NCBI RefSeq assembly: GCF_035944375.1 | Contig: NZ_DASZBE010000044.1 | DNA length: 64,000 bases | Direction: 5' to 3' (one strand) | DNA from: Allobosea sp035944375 | GTDB taxonomy: Bacteria; Pseudomonadota; Alphaproteobacteria; Rhizobiales; Beijerinckiaceae | Shown here: in pieces, positions 46,863 to 55,037 of the stretch | Layout of the letters: every line of letters begins with the position of its first letter | Numbering within the stretch: position 1 is the first letter of the stretch | The notes under the pieces: model-generated | What the model was told of the DNA's origin: nothing | Seen by the model: only the letters and a program-made list of their open reading frames with translations | Databases searched by the model: none | Translations under genes and position numbers: made by a program

Positions 46863-46886
46863 GGGGCCGCCCCGTGGGACGGCCCC
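46863..46886. terminator. GC-rich hairpin between the DHDPS-family gene and polA
   Basis: GGGGCCG (46863-46869) pairs with CGGCCCC (46880-46886). On the minus strand it comes just after the DHDPS-family stop codon. There is no U-run, so terminator activity is uncertain. Confidence 0.35.
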
Positions 46887-46896
46887 GGCTGCCGCT

Positions 46897-47832
46897 TTAG
46901 AGCGCGGCGCGCTTGTCGGTCTTCGCCACGCGCGCCAGCAGATAGTCGACCTCGGTCTTGGCCATCGCGCTGATGGCGGAGCCCGGCTTGCGCTGGGCGT
47001 CGCTGGCGAGGATGCCGCGCTTCATCAGCGTGTATTTGCGCACCGCGAGGCCGGCGCCGAGCTGCTGCTCGTAGCGCATCAGCGGCAGATGCGCGTCGAA
47101 GATGTCATGTGCCTCGTCGCGCTTGCCGGCCTTCTGCAGCTTCACGACGTCGATCAGCAGCTCCGGGAAGGCGTAGCCGGTCATCGCGCCATCGGCGCCA
47201 CGCTCCATCTCGAAATCGAGGAAGAGGCCGCCATTGCCGGTGAGGATCGAGATCGGGCGCAAGCTGCCCTCCTTCTGGAACTTGCGCAGCGTCGAGATTT
47301 TCTCGAGCCCCGGCCAGTCCTCGTGCTTGAGCATGACGCAGGAGGGGTTATCGGTGACGATCTTGCGGATCACGGCCGGCGTCATCACCACCGAGAGCGT
47401 CAGCGGATAGTCCTGGATGACGAAGGGGATGTCGGCGCCGATCGCCTCGACGGCCTGGGCGTAGTAGCCGGTGATCTGGTCGTCGGTGCGCAAGCTCGGC
47501 GGCGGCGCGATCATGACGCCGGCTGCGCCCAGCTCCATCGACTGGCGCGCCAGGGTGCGCATGGCCGCGAAGCCCGGCGCCGAGACACCGACGATGACCG
47601 GCTTGCCCGGCATGCCGGCCACCGCCGTCTTGACGATGCGAAGCGATTCCTCCGGCTCGAGCTTGGGCGCCTCGCCCATGATGCCGAGCACCGTCGTGCC
47701 GTCCGAGCCGATCTCGTCATAGAAGGCGAAGAGCTTCTCGGTGGAGCCCCAGTCGACCGAGCCGTCGGGATTGAACGGGGTCGGGGCGATCGGGAAGACG
47801 CCAGCGGCATCGGCGGTCAGGGTCATGGACAC
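46897..47832 (-). CDS. DHDPS/N-acetylneuraminate lyase-family aldolase or dehydratase
   Basis: The 311-residue class I aldolase fold has the Schiff-base Lys in CVMLKHEDW and a GIMGEAPKL motif in place of GTTGE. The usual catalytic Tyr motif YNxP reads QDYP, so a true dihydrodipicolinate synthase is unlikely. Family members with such changes act on 2-keto-3-deoxy sugar acids or related keto acids. The start is a GTG at 47832 (AGGA five bases upstream) or the ATG two codons on. It follows an FAH-family gene by 36 bases. Confidence 0.82.
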   Translation of the reverse strand: MSMTLTADAAGVFPIAPTPFNPDGSVDWGSTEKLFAFYDEIGSDGTTVLGIMGEAPKLEPEESLRIVKTAVAGMPGKPVIVGVSAPGFAAMRTLARQSMELGAAGVMIAPPPSLRTDDQITGYYAQAVEAIGADIPFVIQDYPLTLSVVMTPAVIRKIVTDNPSCVMLKHEDWPGLEKISTLRKFQKEGSLRPISILTGNGGLFLDFEMERGADGAMTGYAFPELLIDVVKLQKAGKRDEAHDIFDAHLPLMRYEQQLGAGLAVRKYTLMKRGILASDAQRKPGSAISAMAKTEVDYLLARVAKTDKRAAL

Positions 47833-47868
47833 GGCTTTCCTGCAGGATGGGGAACGGGTTGCGGCGCC

Positions 47869-48555
47869 TCAGGCGATGCGGGTGCGGACGGTGCCGACGC
47901 CGGCGATCTCGCCTTCGAGCACATCGCCACTGACGACGGCGGCGACGCCCTCGGGCGTACCGGTGAAGATCAGGTCTCCCGGGGCGAGCTCGACCAACCC
48001 GGAGAGATAGGAAATCGTCTCGGGCACGTTCCATATCTGCTTGGCGAGGTCGGAGCTCTGGCGCGGCACGCCGTTGACGACAAGTTCGATCTTGCCGGCG
48101 GCCGGATGACCGATCTGACTGGCGGGGGCGATCTCGCCGACCGGGCCGGAGAGGTCGAAGCCCTTGGCCATGTCCCAGGGGCGGCCGGCCTTCTTGGCGG
48201 CGGCCTGGAGATCGCGGCGCGTCATGTCGAGGCCGGCGGCATAACCGAAGACATGGGAGAGCGCGTCGGCCTCGGCGATGTCCTTGCCACCGGTGCCGAT
48301 GGCCACGACCAGTTCCATCTCGTGATGAAGATCGGCGGTCTTGGTCGGGTAGGGCATGTCGGCGCCGTTGATCAGCAGCGCGTCGGCGGGCTTGGTGAAG
48401 AAGAAGGGCTCCTCGCGGTCGGGATCGCCGCCCATCTCGCGGGTGTGTTCGGCATAGTTGCGGCCGACGCAGAAGACGCGGCGCACCGGGAACATCCCGC
48501 CGCCCGCCACCGGCACGGCCGTCACCGCCGGCGGATCGATCACGTAAGTCGTCAT
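47869..48555 (-). CDS. fumarylacetoacetate hydrolase-family protein (short form)
   Basis: The 228-residue protein resembles acylpyruvase/fumarylpyruvate hydrolase. It has CVGRNYAEHTREMGG near residue 29, FFFTKPADAL, metal-site acids in DLHHEMELVV and FTGTPEGVAAV near the C-terminus. The ATG ending at 48555 follows AGGAGA, which rejects the longer upstream frame. It leads a two-gene unit with the DHDPS-family gene, suggesting breakdown of a keto acid to pyruvate-type products; the substrate is unknown. Confidence 0.88.
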   Translation of the reverse strand: MTTYVIDPPAVTAVPVAGGGMFPVRRVFCVGRNYAEHTREMGGDPDREEPFFFTKPADALLINGADMPYPTKTADLHHEMELVVAIGTGGKDIAEADALSHVFGYAAGLDMTRRDLQAAAKKAGRPWDMAKGFDLSGPVGEIAPASQIGHPAAGKIELVVNGVPRQSSDLAKQIWNVPETISYLSGLVELAPGDLIFTGTPEGVAAVVSGDVLEGEIAGVGTVRTRIA

Positions 48556-48714
48556 GGGAGGCTCTCCTGCGCTCTTGTCGGCGTCGTTCATGCGTGAGCG
48601 CGGCGCGGCGGGCAAGGCCCCCGCCCGCGCCCGGCCTTGCTCCTGCGGCATGTCGCGCCCGGCGGCCGCGGGAGTTCGCCCCTGCGACTCAAATTCCCGT
48701 TGTGCGGCGCGTCA

Positions 48715-48744
48715 TTGCAACCGGAGTGATTTGCCCCCTACAGT
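48715..48744 (+). promoter_or_regulatory. candidate promoter of the cold shock gene
   Basis: TTGCAA (48715-48720) and CTACAG or TACAGT (48738-48744), spaced 17-18 bases. Transcription would start near 48751, inside the hairpin at 48747-48774. Confidence 0.4.
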
Positions 48745-48746
48745 AG

Positions 48747-48774
48747 GTTCGGCTCGGCATGTGCCGGGCTGAAC
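48747..48774 (+). promoter_or_regulatory. stem-loop in the cold shock gene leader
   Basis: GTTCGGCTCGGCA and TGCCGGGCTGAAC are inverted halves with 13 pairs, two of them G-U, around a two-base centre. It ends 20 bases before the cspA GTG. It could be a leader structure or a protein-binding site. Confidence 0.5.
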
Positions 48775-48794
48775 TGAGACCAAAGGAACGTCAC

Positions 48795-49004
48795 GTGGCC
48801 ACAGGTACTGTGAAATGGTTCAACGAAACCAAGGGTTATGGTTTCATCACCCCTGATCAGGGTGGGCAGGATGTGTTCGTGCACATCAGCGCAGTCGAGC
48901 GCTCCGGCATGCGCGGCCTGAACGAAGGTCAGAAGATCAGCTATGATCTCGAGGCCGATCGCAAGACGGGCAAGTCTTCGGCCGTCAACCTCAAGACGGC
49001 GTGA
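48795..49004 (+). CDS. cspA: cold shock protein, CspA family
   Basis: Single-stranded nucleic acid-binding protein of 69 residues. RNP1 is KGYGFITP and RNP2 is VFVHISAV, both intact. The start is a GTG at 48795 with AAGGA seven bases upstream; this gives the standard N-terminus (ATGTVKWFNETKG). It stands alone. Whether it responds to cold cannot be told, since alphaproteobacteria have several such genes. The 206 bases after it hold nothing I can name. Confidence 0.95.
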   Translation: MATGTVKWFNETKGYGFITPDQGGQDVFVHISAVERSGMRGLNEGQKISYDLEADRKTGKSSAVNLKTA

Positions 49005-49210
49005 GCTGAGACCGAGACGGGAGGCCGATCGGCGGCGTCGCTTCCCGAGCCACTGCGAATCTCTCTATCTACCCGGACTGAAGACGATTCCCGGCATGCC
49101 CGTCGCCTCGATGGCGGCGGTGAGGTTACCCCAAAGACCCGGCCAAGGCCCTTCCGCGCAGAAGCGGCCCACTCCCCTCGCCCAATCCAGCGTCGTCCCG
49201 GTGACGCGGC

Positions 49211-49954
49211 TCACGCCGCGGCGGCACGCGCGTGTCGCGGCAGCGGGCAGAACGACCCGCAATCGGCCATGCCGGGCAGCAGATAGCGCAGGCAGCAGAT
49301 CTTGCGCTGACAGCCCTCCATCGGCGCGAGTGCGGAGGGTCGCAAGGCACCGTCGAGCGGATTTCTGAGGCCTGCGGGCGTCAGCGCCGTCGTCAGCAGG
49401 GCCTGCGCCGCGAGGAGGCCTTCCTGTTCGACGCGGGGATTGCCCGCGCATTGCTGGACGGCCCAGGCCAGGCTGACGGCGGCATTGTTCCAGAGCAACT
49501 TCGCCGAGACCCCGAAATGGCCCGCCAGCAGCGCGATCAGCGGCGACAGATGCCCATCGACCAGGGCTGCGAACCCGTCCTCGGCCCGGCAGCGCGCCAG
49601 CGGACGGTCAGGAGCAACCACCACGCCAGCCGTGCAGCCATTCTCATGCAGGACGAAGCGCCCCGCCTCCAGCGACACGGGCAGGCCGACGCCGGCCAGC
49701 AGCTGGGCTGCGGTGGCCGGGACGACGACATTCGAGAAATGCCACTGGCTCCACATCGAGACGACGGCGCGCGGATCGCCGCCGGGTTGGGTCGCGGCGA
49801 AGCGCTCGATCAGCCCACGCAGGGTCGCCAGTTCGAGCAGGCTGCGCCCCGCCAGGTGAGGCGCGCCGTCATCGGGCCGAATACTGCCGGCAAAGCGGGC
49901 GAGATCCCCGGCGAAGCAGCCCGCCAGATCGGATACCGTCAGGGCGGGGCCCAC
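49211..49954 (-). CDS. fhuF: siderophore-iron reductase, FhuF type
   Basis: Cytosolic 2Fe-2S protein of 247 residues that reduces ferric siderophores to release iron. The cluster site is at the C-terminus: CC-x10-C-x3-C (KICCLRYLL and CGSFCPL). E. coli FhuF has CC-x10-C-x2-C, so one extra residue sits between the last two Cys. The start is a GTG at 49954 with GAGG upstream, 8 bases after the MFS stop. It is the last gene of the TonB receptor-MFS-reductase unit. Confidence 0.85.
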   Translation of the reverse strand: MGPALTVSDLAGCFAGDLARFAGSIRPDDGAPHLAGRSLLELATLRGLIERFAATQPGGDPRAVVSMWSQWHFSNVVVPATAAQLLAGVGLPVSLEAGRFVLHENGCTAGVVVAPDRPLARCRAEDGFAALVDGHLSPLIALLAGHFGVSAKLLWNNAAVSLAWAVQQCAGNPRVEQEGLLAAQALLTTALTPAGLRNPLDGALRPSALAPMEGCQRKICCLRYLLPGMADCGSFCPLPRHARAAAA

Positions 49955-49962
49955 GGCGCGCC

Positions 49963-51195
49963 TCAACCCGCCTGGGCGCGGGCGAAGCGCGGGATCAGCG
50001 TCGCTGCGACGGCGGCAAGCACGGCCGCGGCGGCGAAGCAGGCGGCATAGCCCAGCCTGTCTCCGGCAAACCCGGCGACGCGCCAGCCGACGAGGCTGAC
50101 GATCGAATCCATGCTCTGGAACAGGGTGAAATCGACGCCGGCCTGATCGAGCGAGGCGCGGCCCATCAGTTCCGAGTAGAGCGCGACGAAGCCGAGCGCG
50201 AGCGTCCCGGCCGAGGCGAGATAGACAGCCATCAACGCGGCGGGCGCATCGAGCTTCAGATGGGCAAAGAGCGCGAAGGCGAGCATCACCAGCATCTGGA
50301 TGCCCAGTGTCCAGCCCATCACCCGATAGGCGCCGATGCGGCGCAGAATCCAGCCGCCGCCGAGCGCGCCGGCGAGGCCGAGCGCGGTGACGCCCAGCCC
50401 GTTCAGCGTGCCGATGGCGGTGAGGCTGAGGCCGGCATCGACCAGGAAGGGCCCGACCAGCAGCATCGACACCTTCTGGCCGAGCACATAGAGCGCCACG
50501 AGCGCGAGCCCGGAGCGGATTTCGGGGCGCTTCAGGGCCTGCTTGAGCGACTGCGGCTGCCTGTCCTTGCGGGCCGTGACAGCGCCGTCCGGCGTCAGCA
50601 GGAAGGGAGCCGCGAGCGCAACCAGCGCGCAGGCCATGACCAGCGTCGCCGGCTGCCAGCCCCAATGGTCGATGAGGACCAGGAACATCCCGCCGCCGAT
50701 CGCCGAGCCGAGATAGGCGCCGCCGACCTGGGCGGCATTGGCCCAGCCGCGGTCGCGCTCGGCGAAACTCTCGACCGCATGGCCGTCGCAGGCGATGTCG
50801 ATCGTGGCCGACGAGAACGAGGCCACCATCATCGCCACCGTCAGCGGGCCCAGCGCGGTCGGACCGATCAGCGCGCAGGCGATCACCGCCCCGACGGCGA
50901 AGGCCCCGAAGAGCGCGATCGCGCTGCGCGAGCGCCTGATACCGCCATGGGGCGAGCGGAAGCGCTCGACCGCGGGCGCCCACATGAACTTGAAGGACCA
51001 GGGCAGGACGGTGAGCAGGATGAAGGCGATGTCGTCGAGCGAGGCGCCGCTCTTGCGCATCACCGCCGGCAGCCCGGTGAAGATGACACCGCCGATGACG
51101 CTCTGCGCCACATAGAGCCCGCCCAGCCCGATGACGAGCCGGGCGACCGGGACCGGCGCAGCGTCGGCGAGGGCCTCGCCCGCCGCCGCGCTCAC
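49963..51195 (-). CDS. MFS permease, RhtX/FptX siderophore-uptake type
   Basis: The 410-residue protein has about 12 helices and lies between a TonB receptor and a siderophore reductase. Features such as LPAVMRKSGASLDDIAF and LPWSFKFMWAPAVERF fit the AmpG-like branch containing RhtX/FptX, single-protein importers that carry ferric siderophores across the inner membrane instead of an ABC system. The start is a GTG at 51195 overlapping the receptor stop as GTGA, giving coupled translation. The siderophore is not known. Confidence 0.85.
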   Translation of the reverse strand: MSAAAGEALADAAPVPVARLVIGLGGLYVAQSVIGGVIFTGLPAVMRKSGASLDDIAFILLTVLPWSFKFMWAPAVERFRSPHGGIRRSRSAIALFGAFAVGAVIACALIGPTALGPLTVAMMVASFSSATIDIACDGHAVESFAERDRGWANAAQVGGAYLGSAIGGGMFLVLIDHWGWQPATLVMACALVALAAPFLLTPDGAVTARKDRQPQSLKQALKRPEIRSGLALVALYVLGQKVSMLLVGPFLVDAGLSLTAIGTLNGLGVTALGLAGALGGGWILRRIGAYRVMGWTLGIQMLVMLAFALFAHLKLDAPAALMAVYLASAGTLALGFVALYSELMGRASLDQAGVDFTLFQSMDSIVSLVGWRVAGFAGDRLGYAACFAAAAVLAAVAATLIPRFARAQAG

Positions 51196-53291
51196 CAGCG
51201 GTACCGCAGGCTGGCGAGGACCTTGCGGCCCTGGTTGAAGTAGCAATAGCCCGCGGTGCAGACCTGATCGACCTTGTCGAGCAGGTTCTGGGCGTTCACC
51301 TGCGCGCTGATGCCCTTCAGCTTCGGATCGAGCTTCTCGAAATCATAGGTCAGGCGGGCATCGACATAGGCCGTCGCGCTGTTGCGGATGATCAGCCGGT
51401 TGTAGTCGTCGCCGAAATTCGCGCCCGTATAGCGCACCCCGGCGCCGAGCCCGAGGCCGCGCAGCGGACCAGTGGCGATGTCGTAGCCCGCCCAGACCGA
51501 GAAGGCGTGCTTCGGCACGCTGTTGATCTGGTTGCCGACCGTGTCCGGCGAGAGCTTGGTGATCTCGGTGTCGGTATAGGCATAGGAGGCCTGCAGGCTC
51601 ACCCCATTGCCGAGCGAGGTCGTCGCGTCGATCTCGAAGCCGCGCGATTCGAAGTCGAGCTGAGTCTGGCGGTTCACCGCGTCGACCACGGTGTAGACGA
51701 TGCCGTCCTTCTGCTTCAGCCAGAAGACCGAGGCGTTGATGAAGGCGTTGTAGCCCGGCACGGCATATTTCACGCCCGCTTCGGCCGTCTCCCCCTTGGT
51801 CGGCTTGGCGACGCCGCCATTCAGCACCGTGCCGGGATTGGGATTGAACGAGGTGCCGTAGCTGACATAGGGCGTCAGCCCGAAATCGGTGACGTAGCTC
51901 AGCCCGGCGCGGCCGGTGAAGGCGCCCTCGTCCTGCTTGGAGGGCGCGGCGCCGGGCACGGTGTAGCTGCTGGAGAGCCAGTCATGCCGGCCGCTGAGCA
52001 GCAGGCGCCAGGGCCCCATCTTCATCTCGTCCTGAAGATTGGCGCCGATCAGCGTCTGGCGCTGCTTGGTCGGCTCGGGCATCGCCGGATCGGAGATGCT
52101 GGCGAAGTTGTAGCCGATCCGCGAACCATAGCTGGCGCGGCCGATATCGAGACCGGTCAGGAGCGTATGGCTGATCGGACCGGTGCGCAGGAGCGTCTTG
52201 AGATAGGTGTCGGTCGAGATCGCATCGAGATCCTCCTTCACCCGGCCGGCATAAGTCGCGCCGGCGAACTTCTCGTCCGTCGAGAGCGTCGAAACGCGCA
52301 GGTTCTGGTGGAACGAGACCGCGTCCGAGAATTTGTGCTCGAACTCGTAGCCGATGCGGCCCTGTTTCTGGGTGAAGTCGTTATAGGTCGGGTTGAACAG
52401 GATCGTCCGCTTGGCGCCGACCGTCGGGAAGATGACCGTGCCGTCGCGCAGCCTGAACGTGCCGTAGTTGTTGTCATAGGCGGTGGAGCCACCCGTCTTC
52501 GAATCCATGTACTCGCCGAGGATGGTGAGCTTTGTGTTCTCGTTCGGCTTGAAGGTGATGGCCGGGGCGATGAAGACGCGGTCGTCGGGAACGCCGGGCA
52601 GGCTGGTGTTGGAGTTCCGCAGCAGGCCGGTGATGCGATAGAGCACCGTGCCGGCCGGGTTCGCCGGGCCGCCGATGTCGAAATTGATCTGCCGGCGGTT
52701 GAAGGACCCGCCCTGGATCTCGACCTCGCCGAACTTCGTCTCGGTCGGGCGCTTGGAGATCGCGTCGATGATGCCGACCGAAGCGCTGGCGCCATAGAGC
52801 GAGGAGGCCGGGCCTTTGAGGATCGAGATCGACTCGACGCCGTAGGGCTCGAGGCGGAACAGGCCGCTCGGGCTGTTGAAGTCCCTCAGGCCGTCGCGGA
52901 ACACCCCGGTATAGGTGATGTCGACGCCGCGGATGGTGAAGCTGTCGAAGCGCGGGTCGAAGCCATAGCCGCCGGTGCGGACGCCCGGCGTATAGCCTAG
53001 CGCCTCCGTCAGCGATTGCGGGCGGCGCTCCTGGAGCTGCTTCTGCGTGACCGTGTTGATGGTCTGCGGCGTCTCCGCCACCGGCGTCTCGGTCTTGGTG
53101 GCGGTCCGGGTCGTCTTGGGCACGAAGCCGTCATTGGCGACGACGCCGGCTGCACCGTCGCCGGGCCGGCGGCCCGCCTCACCCTGGACGACGATCTCGT
53201 CCAGCTGTTCGACCCGCGCCTGCTGGGCGCTCGCCGGCAGGGTGGGGACAAGGGCAGCCACGGCCGACAGCGCCACGATCGAGCGGTTCAT
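51192..53291 (-). CDS. TonB-dependent siderophore receptor
   Basis: Outer-membrane receptor of 699 residues: signal peptide 1-22 (PASA before QQA), TonB box DEIVVQG near 31, plug domain (about 65-200) with YTPGVRTGGYGFD and ILKGPASSLYGASA, then a 22-strand barrel ending in the usual terminal aromatic W699. Two Cys in QVCTAGYCYF near the C-terminus probably pair. FhuA/FoxA-like sequence suggests a hydroxamate siderophore. GGAG precedes the ATG ending at 53291. It leads the receptor-MFS-FhuF operon. Confidence 0.93.
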   Translation of the reverse strand: MNRSIVALSAVAALVPTLPASAQQARVEQLDEIVVQGEAGRRPGDGAAGVVANDGFVPKTTRTATKTETPVAETPQTINTVTQKQLQERRPQSLTEALGYTPGVRTGGYGFDPRFDSFTIRGVDITYTGVFRDGLRDFNSPSGLFRLEPYGVESISILKGPASSLYGASASVGIIDAISKRPTETKFGEVEIQGGSFNRRQINFDIGGPANPAGTVLYRITGLLRNSNTSLPGVPDDRVFIAPAITFKPNENTKLTILGEYMDSKTGGSTAYDNNYGTFRLRDGTVIFPTVGAKRTILFNPTYNDFTQKQGRIGYEFEHKFSDAVSFHQNLRVSTLSTDEKFAGATYAGRVKEDLDAISTDTYLKTLLRTGPISHTLLTGLDIGRASYGSRIGYNFASISDPAMPEPTKQRQTLIGANLQDEMKMGPWRLLLSGRHDWLSSSYTVPGAAPSKQDEGAFTGRAGLSYVTDFGLTPYVSYGTSFNPNPGTVLNGGVAKPTKGETAEAGVKYAVPGYNAFINASVFWLKQKDGIVYTVVDAVNRQTQLDFESRGFEIDATTSLGNGVSLQASYAYTDTEITKLSPDTVGNQINSVPKHAFSVWAGYDIATGPLRGLGLGAGVRYTGANFGDDYNRLIIRNSATAYVDARLTYDFEKLDPKLKGISAQVNAQNLLDKVDQVCTAGYCYFNQGRKVLASLRYRW

Positions 53292-53329
53292 TCAACGTCT
53301 CCGGCAGATAATATGACCGGAGGCGTAGC

Positions 53330-53465
53330 CCAGGACCAAACGCGGAATCAACATAGATTCGGCCGATATCTGTAAATAGATGTTTCAATACTTGATTAGA
53401 ATAATTAAAAACAAATTCTATGACGGTATAGTACGATGCTCTTATGATTTGATCTCCCGTATCAT
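53330..53465. promoter_or_regulatory. AT-rich control region before the siderophore operon
   Basis: The 236-base gap before the receptor contains the most AT-rich stretch of the window. It has TAGAAT (53397-53402) and ATTCTA (53415-53420) as an inverted pair with 12 bases between, and TGA-N9-TCA at 53450-53464, the spacing of RirA-type iron boxes. On the minus strand TTTACA and TATGTT could be promoter elements. Which regulator binds is not settled. Confidence 0.4.
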
Positions 53466-53527
53466 CTTGTTTTTGGCTGATTTCAACGTGTCGCGAGCTT
53501 GACGCCTCGTCGCGGGCGCCAGCGTGC

Positions 53528-54766
53528 TCAAGGCCGCCCGGCGGCGGGGCGGAAAAGTCGGCCTCTCTCCGCCACGAGCACGATCGCCAGCGCCACCAGC
53601 CCGCACAGCGCGAAGCCCAGCGTCAGCGGCACGACCGTGCCGTCGAAATGCTGGCCGATGTAGAAGCCCAGCAGCGCGCCGCCGATCGTCGTGACGAAGC
53701 CCTGGACGGAGGAGGCCGTGCCGGCGACATGGCCGAGCGGGTCCATCGCCATCGCGCCAAAATTCGGCGCGACCAGCCCGAAGCAGAACATCGCGCCGGC
53801 CTGGAAGGCGGCGAAGCTCCAGAGCGATTCGTAGCCCCACCAGGCGACCAGGGCATGGACGCCGGTCAGGCCGATATAGGCCAGCAGCGCACCATGGGAG
53901 ACGCGGCGCATGCCCAGCCGGCCGACGATGCGCGCGTTCAGCAGCGAGGCGGCGGCCATGAACATCGCGATCAGCGCGAAGATGGTGGTGAACCATTCCG
54001 GCGCATCGAAGACGTCGACGAAGACCTGCTGGGCCGAGTTGATGAAGCCGAACAGCCCGCCGAGCACGAAGGCCATCGCCAGCATGTAGCCGACGGCGAG
54101 CCGCGTCGTCAGCGTGGTGCGGAAGGCCGCGACCACCGTCGCGACCTCGATCGGCTTGCGATCCTCGGGGCTTTGCGTCTCGTGCAGGCTGAGGATGACC
54201 CAGAGCATCACCAGCGCCCCGAAGATCGTCAGCACGCCGAAGATCCAGCGCCAGGGCGCGACGAGCAGGATCGCCTGGCCGATCGATGGGGCGAGGATCG
54301 GCACCGCGAGGAAGACGATCATCGCCAGCGACATCACCCGCGCCATGTCGCGGCCGGAATAGCAGTCGCGCACGATCGAGACGACGAGGACACGCGTCGC
54401 CGCGGCGCCGATGCCCTGAACGACGCGGGCCGTCATCATCGCCTCGAAGGAGCCGGCGAAGGCCGCCGCGATGCTGGCTGCGACATAGACGACGAGCCCG
54501 AAGAGCAGGACGGGCCGGCGTCCGAACCGGTCGGCGAGCGTGCCGTAGACGATCTGCGCCGAGCCGAAGCCGAGCAGATAGGCGGTGATGATCCATTGGC
54601 GGTCGTTGGCGCCGGCGATGCCGAGCGCCTCGGCCATCTGCGGCAAAGCGGGCAGCATCGAATCGATCGCCAGCGCATTGGCCGCCATCAGCGCGGCCAT
54701 CAGCGCGACGAAGGAACGGAAGCGCATGCCGTGGCGGGGCCCGGCGGTCAGGGAAGCGTCGGTCAT
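53528..54766 (-). CDS. Bcr/CflA-type multidrug MFS exporter
   Basis: The 412-residue, 12-helix drug/proton antiporter. Motif A is GTLADRFGRRP after helix 2, and the Asp in helix 1 (NALAIDSMLPALP) is typical of the DHA1 Bcr/CflA branch. It precedes the siderophore receptor on the same strand, 236 bases away, so it is probably a separate unit. Export of a siderophore is possible but there is no synthesis gene. Confidence 0.88.
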   Translation of the reverse strand: MTDASLTAGPRHGMRFRSFVALMAALMAANALAIDSMLPALPQMAEALGIAGANDRQWIITAYLLGFGSAQIVYGTLADRFGRRPVLLFGLVVYVAASIAAAFAGSFEAMMTARVVQGIGAAATRVLVVSIVRDCYSGRDMARVMSLAMIVFLAVPILAPSIGQAILLVAPWRWIFGVLTIFGALVMLWVILSLHETQSPEDRKPIEVATVVAAFRTTLTTRLAVGYMLAMAFVLGGLFGFINSAQQVFVDVFDAPEWFTTIFALIAMFMAAASLLNARIVGRLGMRRVSHGALLAYIGLTGVHALVAWWGYESLWSFAAFQAGAMFCFGLVAPNFGAMAMDPLGHVAGTASSVQGFVTTIGGALLGFYIGQHFDGTVVPLTLGFALCGLVALAIVLVAERGRLFRPAAGRP

Positions 54767-54902
54767 GGCAGCCTGTCGGGGCGCCCTCGCCTGACGGCGG
54801 GCGCAGTGGTCGTAAGCCCCTGCCTGCCGCTCTAGGGCTTCGCGAAACGCGTGACAACCCGGGCCGCAAAGCTTCGGTCATGCGCAATGCGCGTGAGGCC
54901 GA

Positions 54903-54924
54903 GGCGCAAGCCTGGCGCAAGCCT
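54903..54924 (+). repeat. perfect tandem 11-base repeat
   Basis: GGCGCAAGCCT occurs twice head to tail at 54903-54913 and 54914-54924. The pair is embedded in an inverted repeat, GCCGAGGC (54898-54905) and GCCTCGGC (54921-54928). It lies in the 271-base divergent gap between the Bcr/CflA gene and the unknown gene at 55038. An 11-base period fits one DNA turn. Confidence 0.6.
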
Positions 54925-55037
54925 CGGCGGCACCCCTTGCGTTGCCGGTTTCGTCGTCGGCCGACGACCTGTTATCGTTGCTGCGAGCTGGGGGCTGCCA
55001 TGGATGGGTCAACGCAGGCACGACGCGACGCGGCGCC

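Noticed and set aside
43718..46900. A 1060-residue open frame on the plus strand antisense to polA
   Set aside because: It is the mirror of a high-GC3 gene; polA has all its motifs on the other strand and the antisense product is a low-complexity Arg/Gly/His mix.
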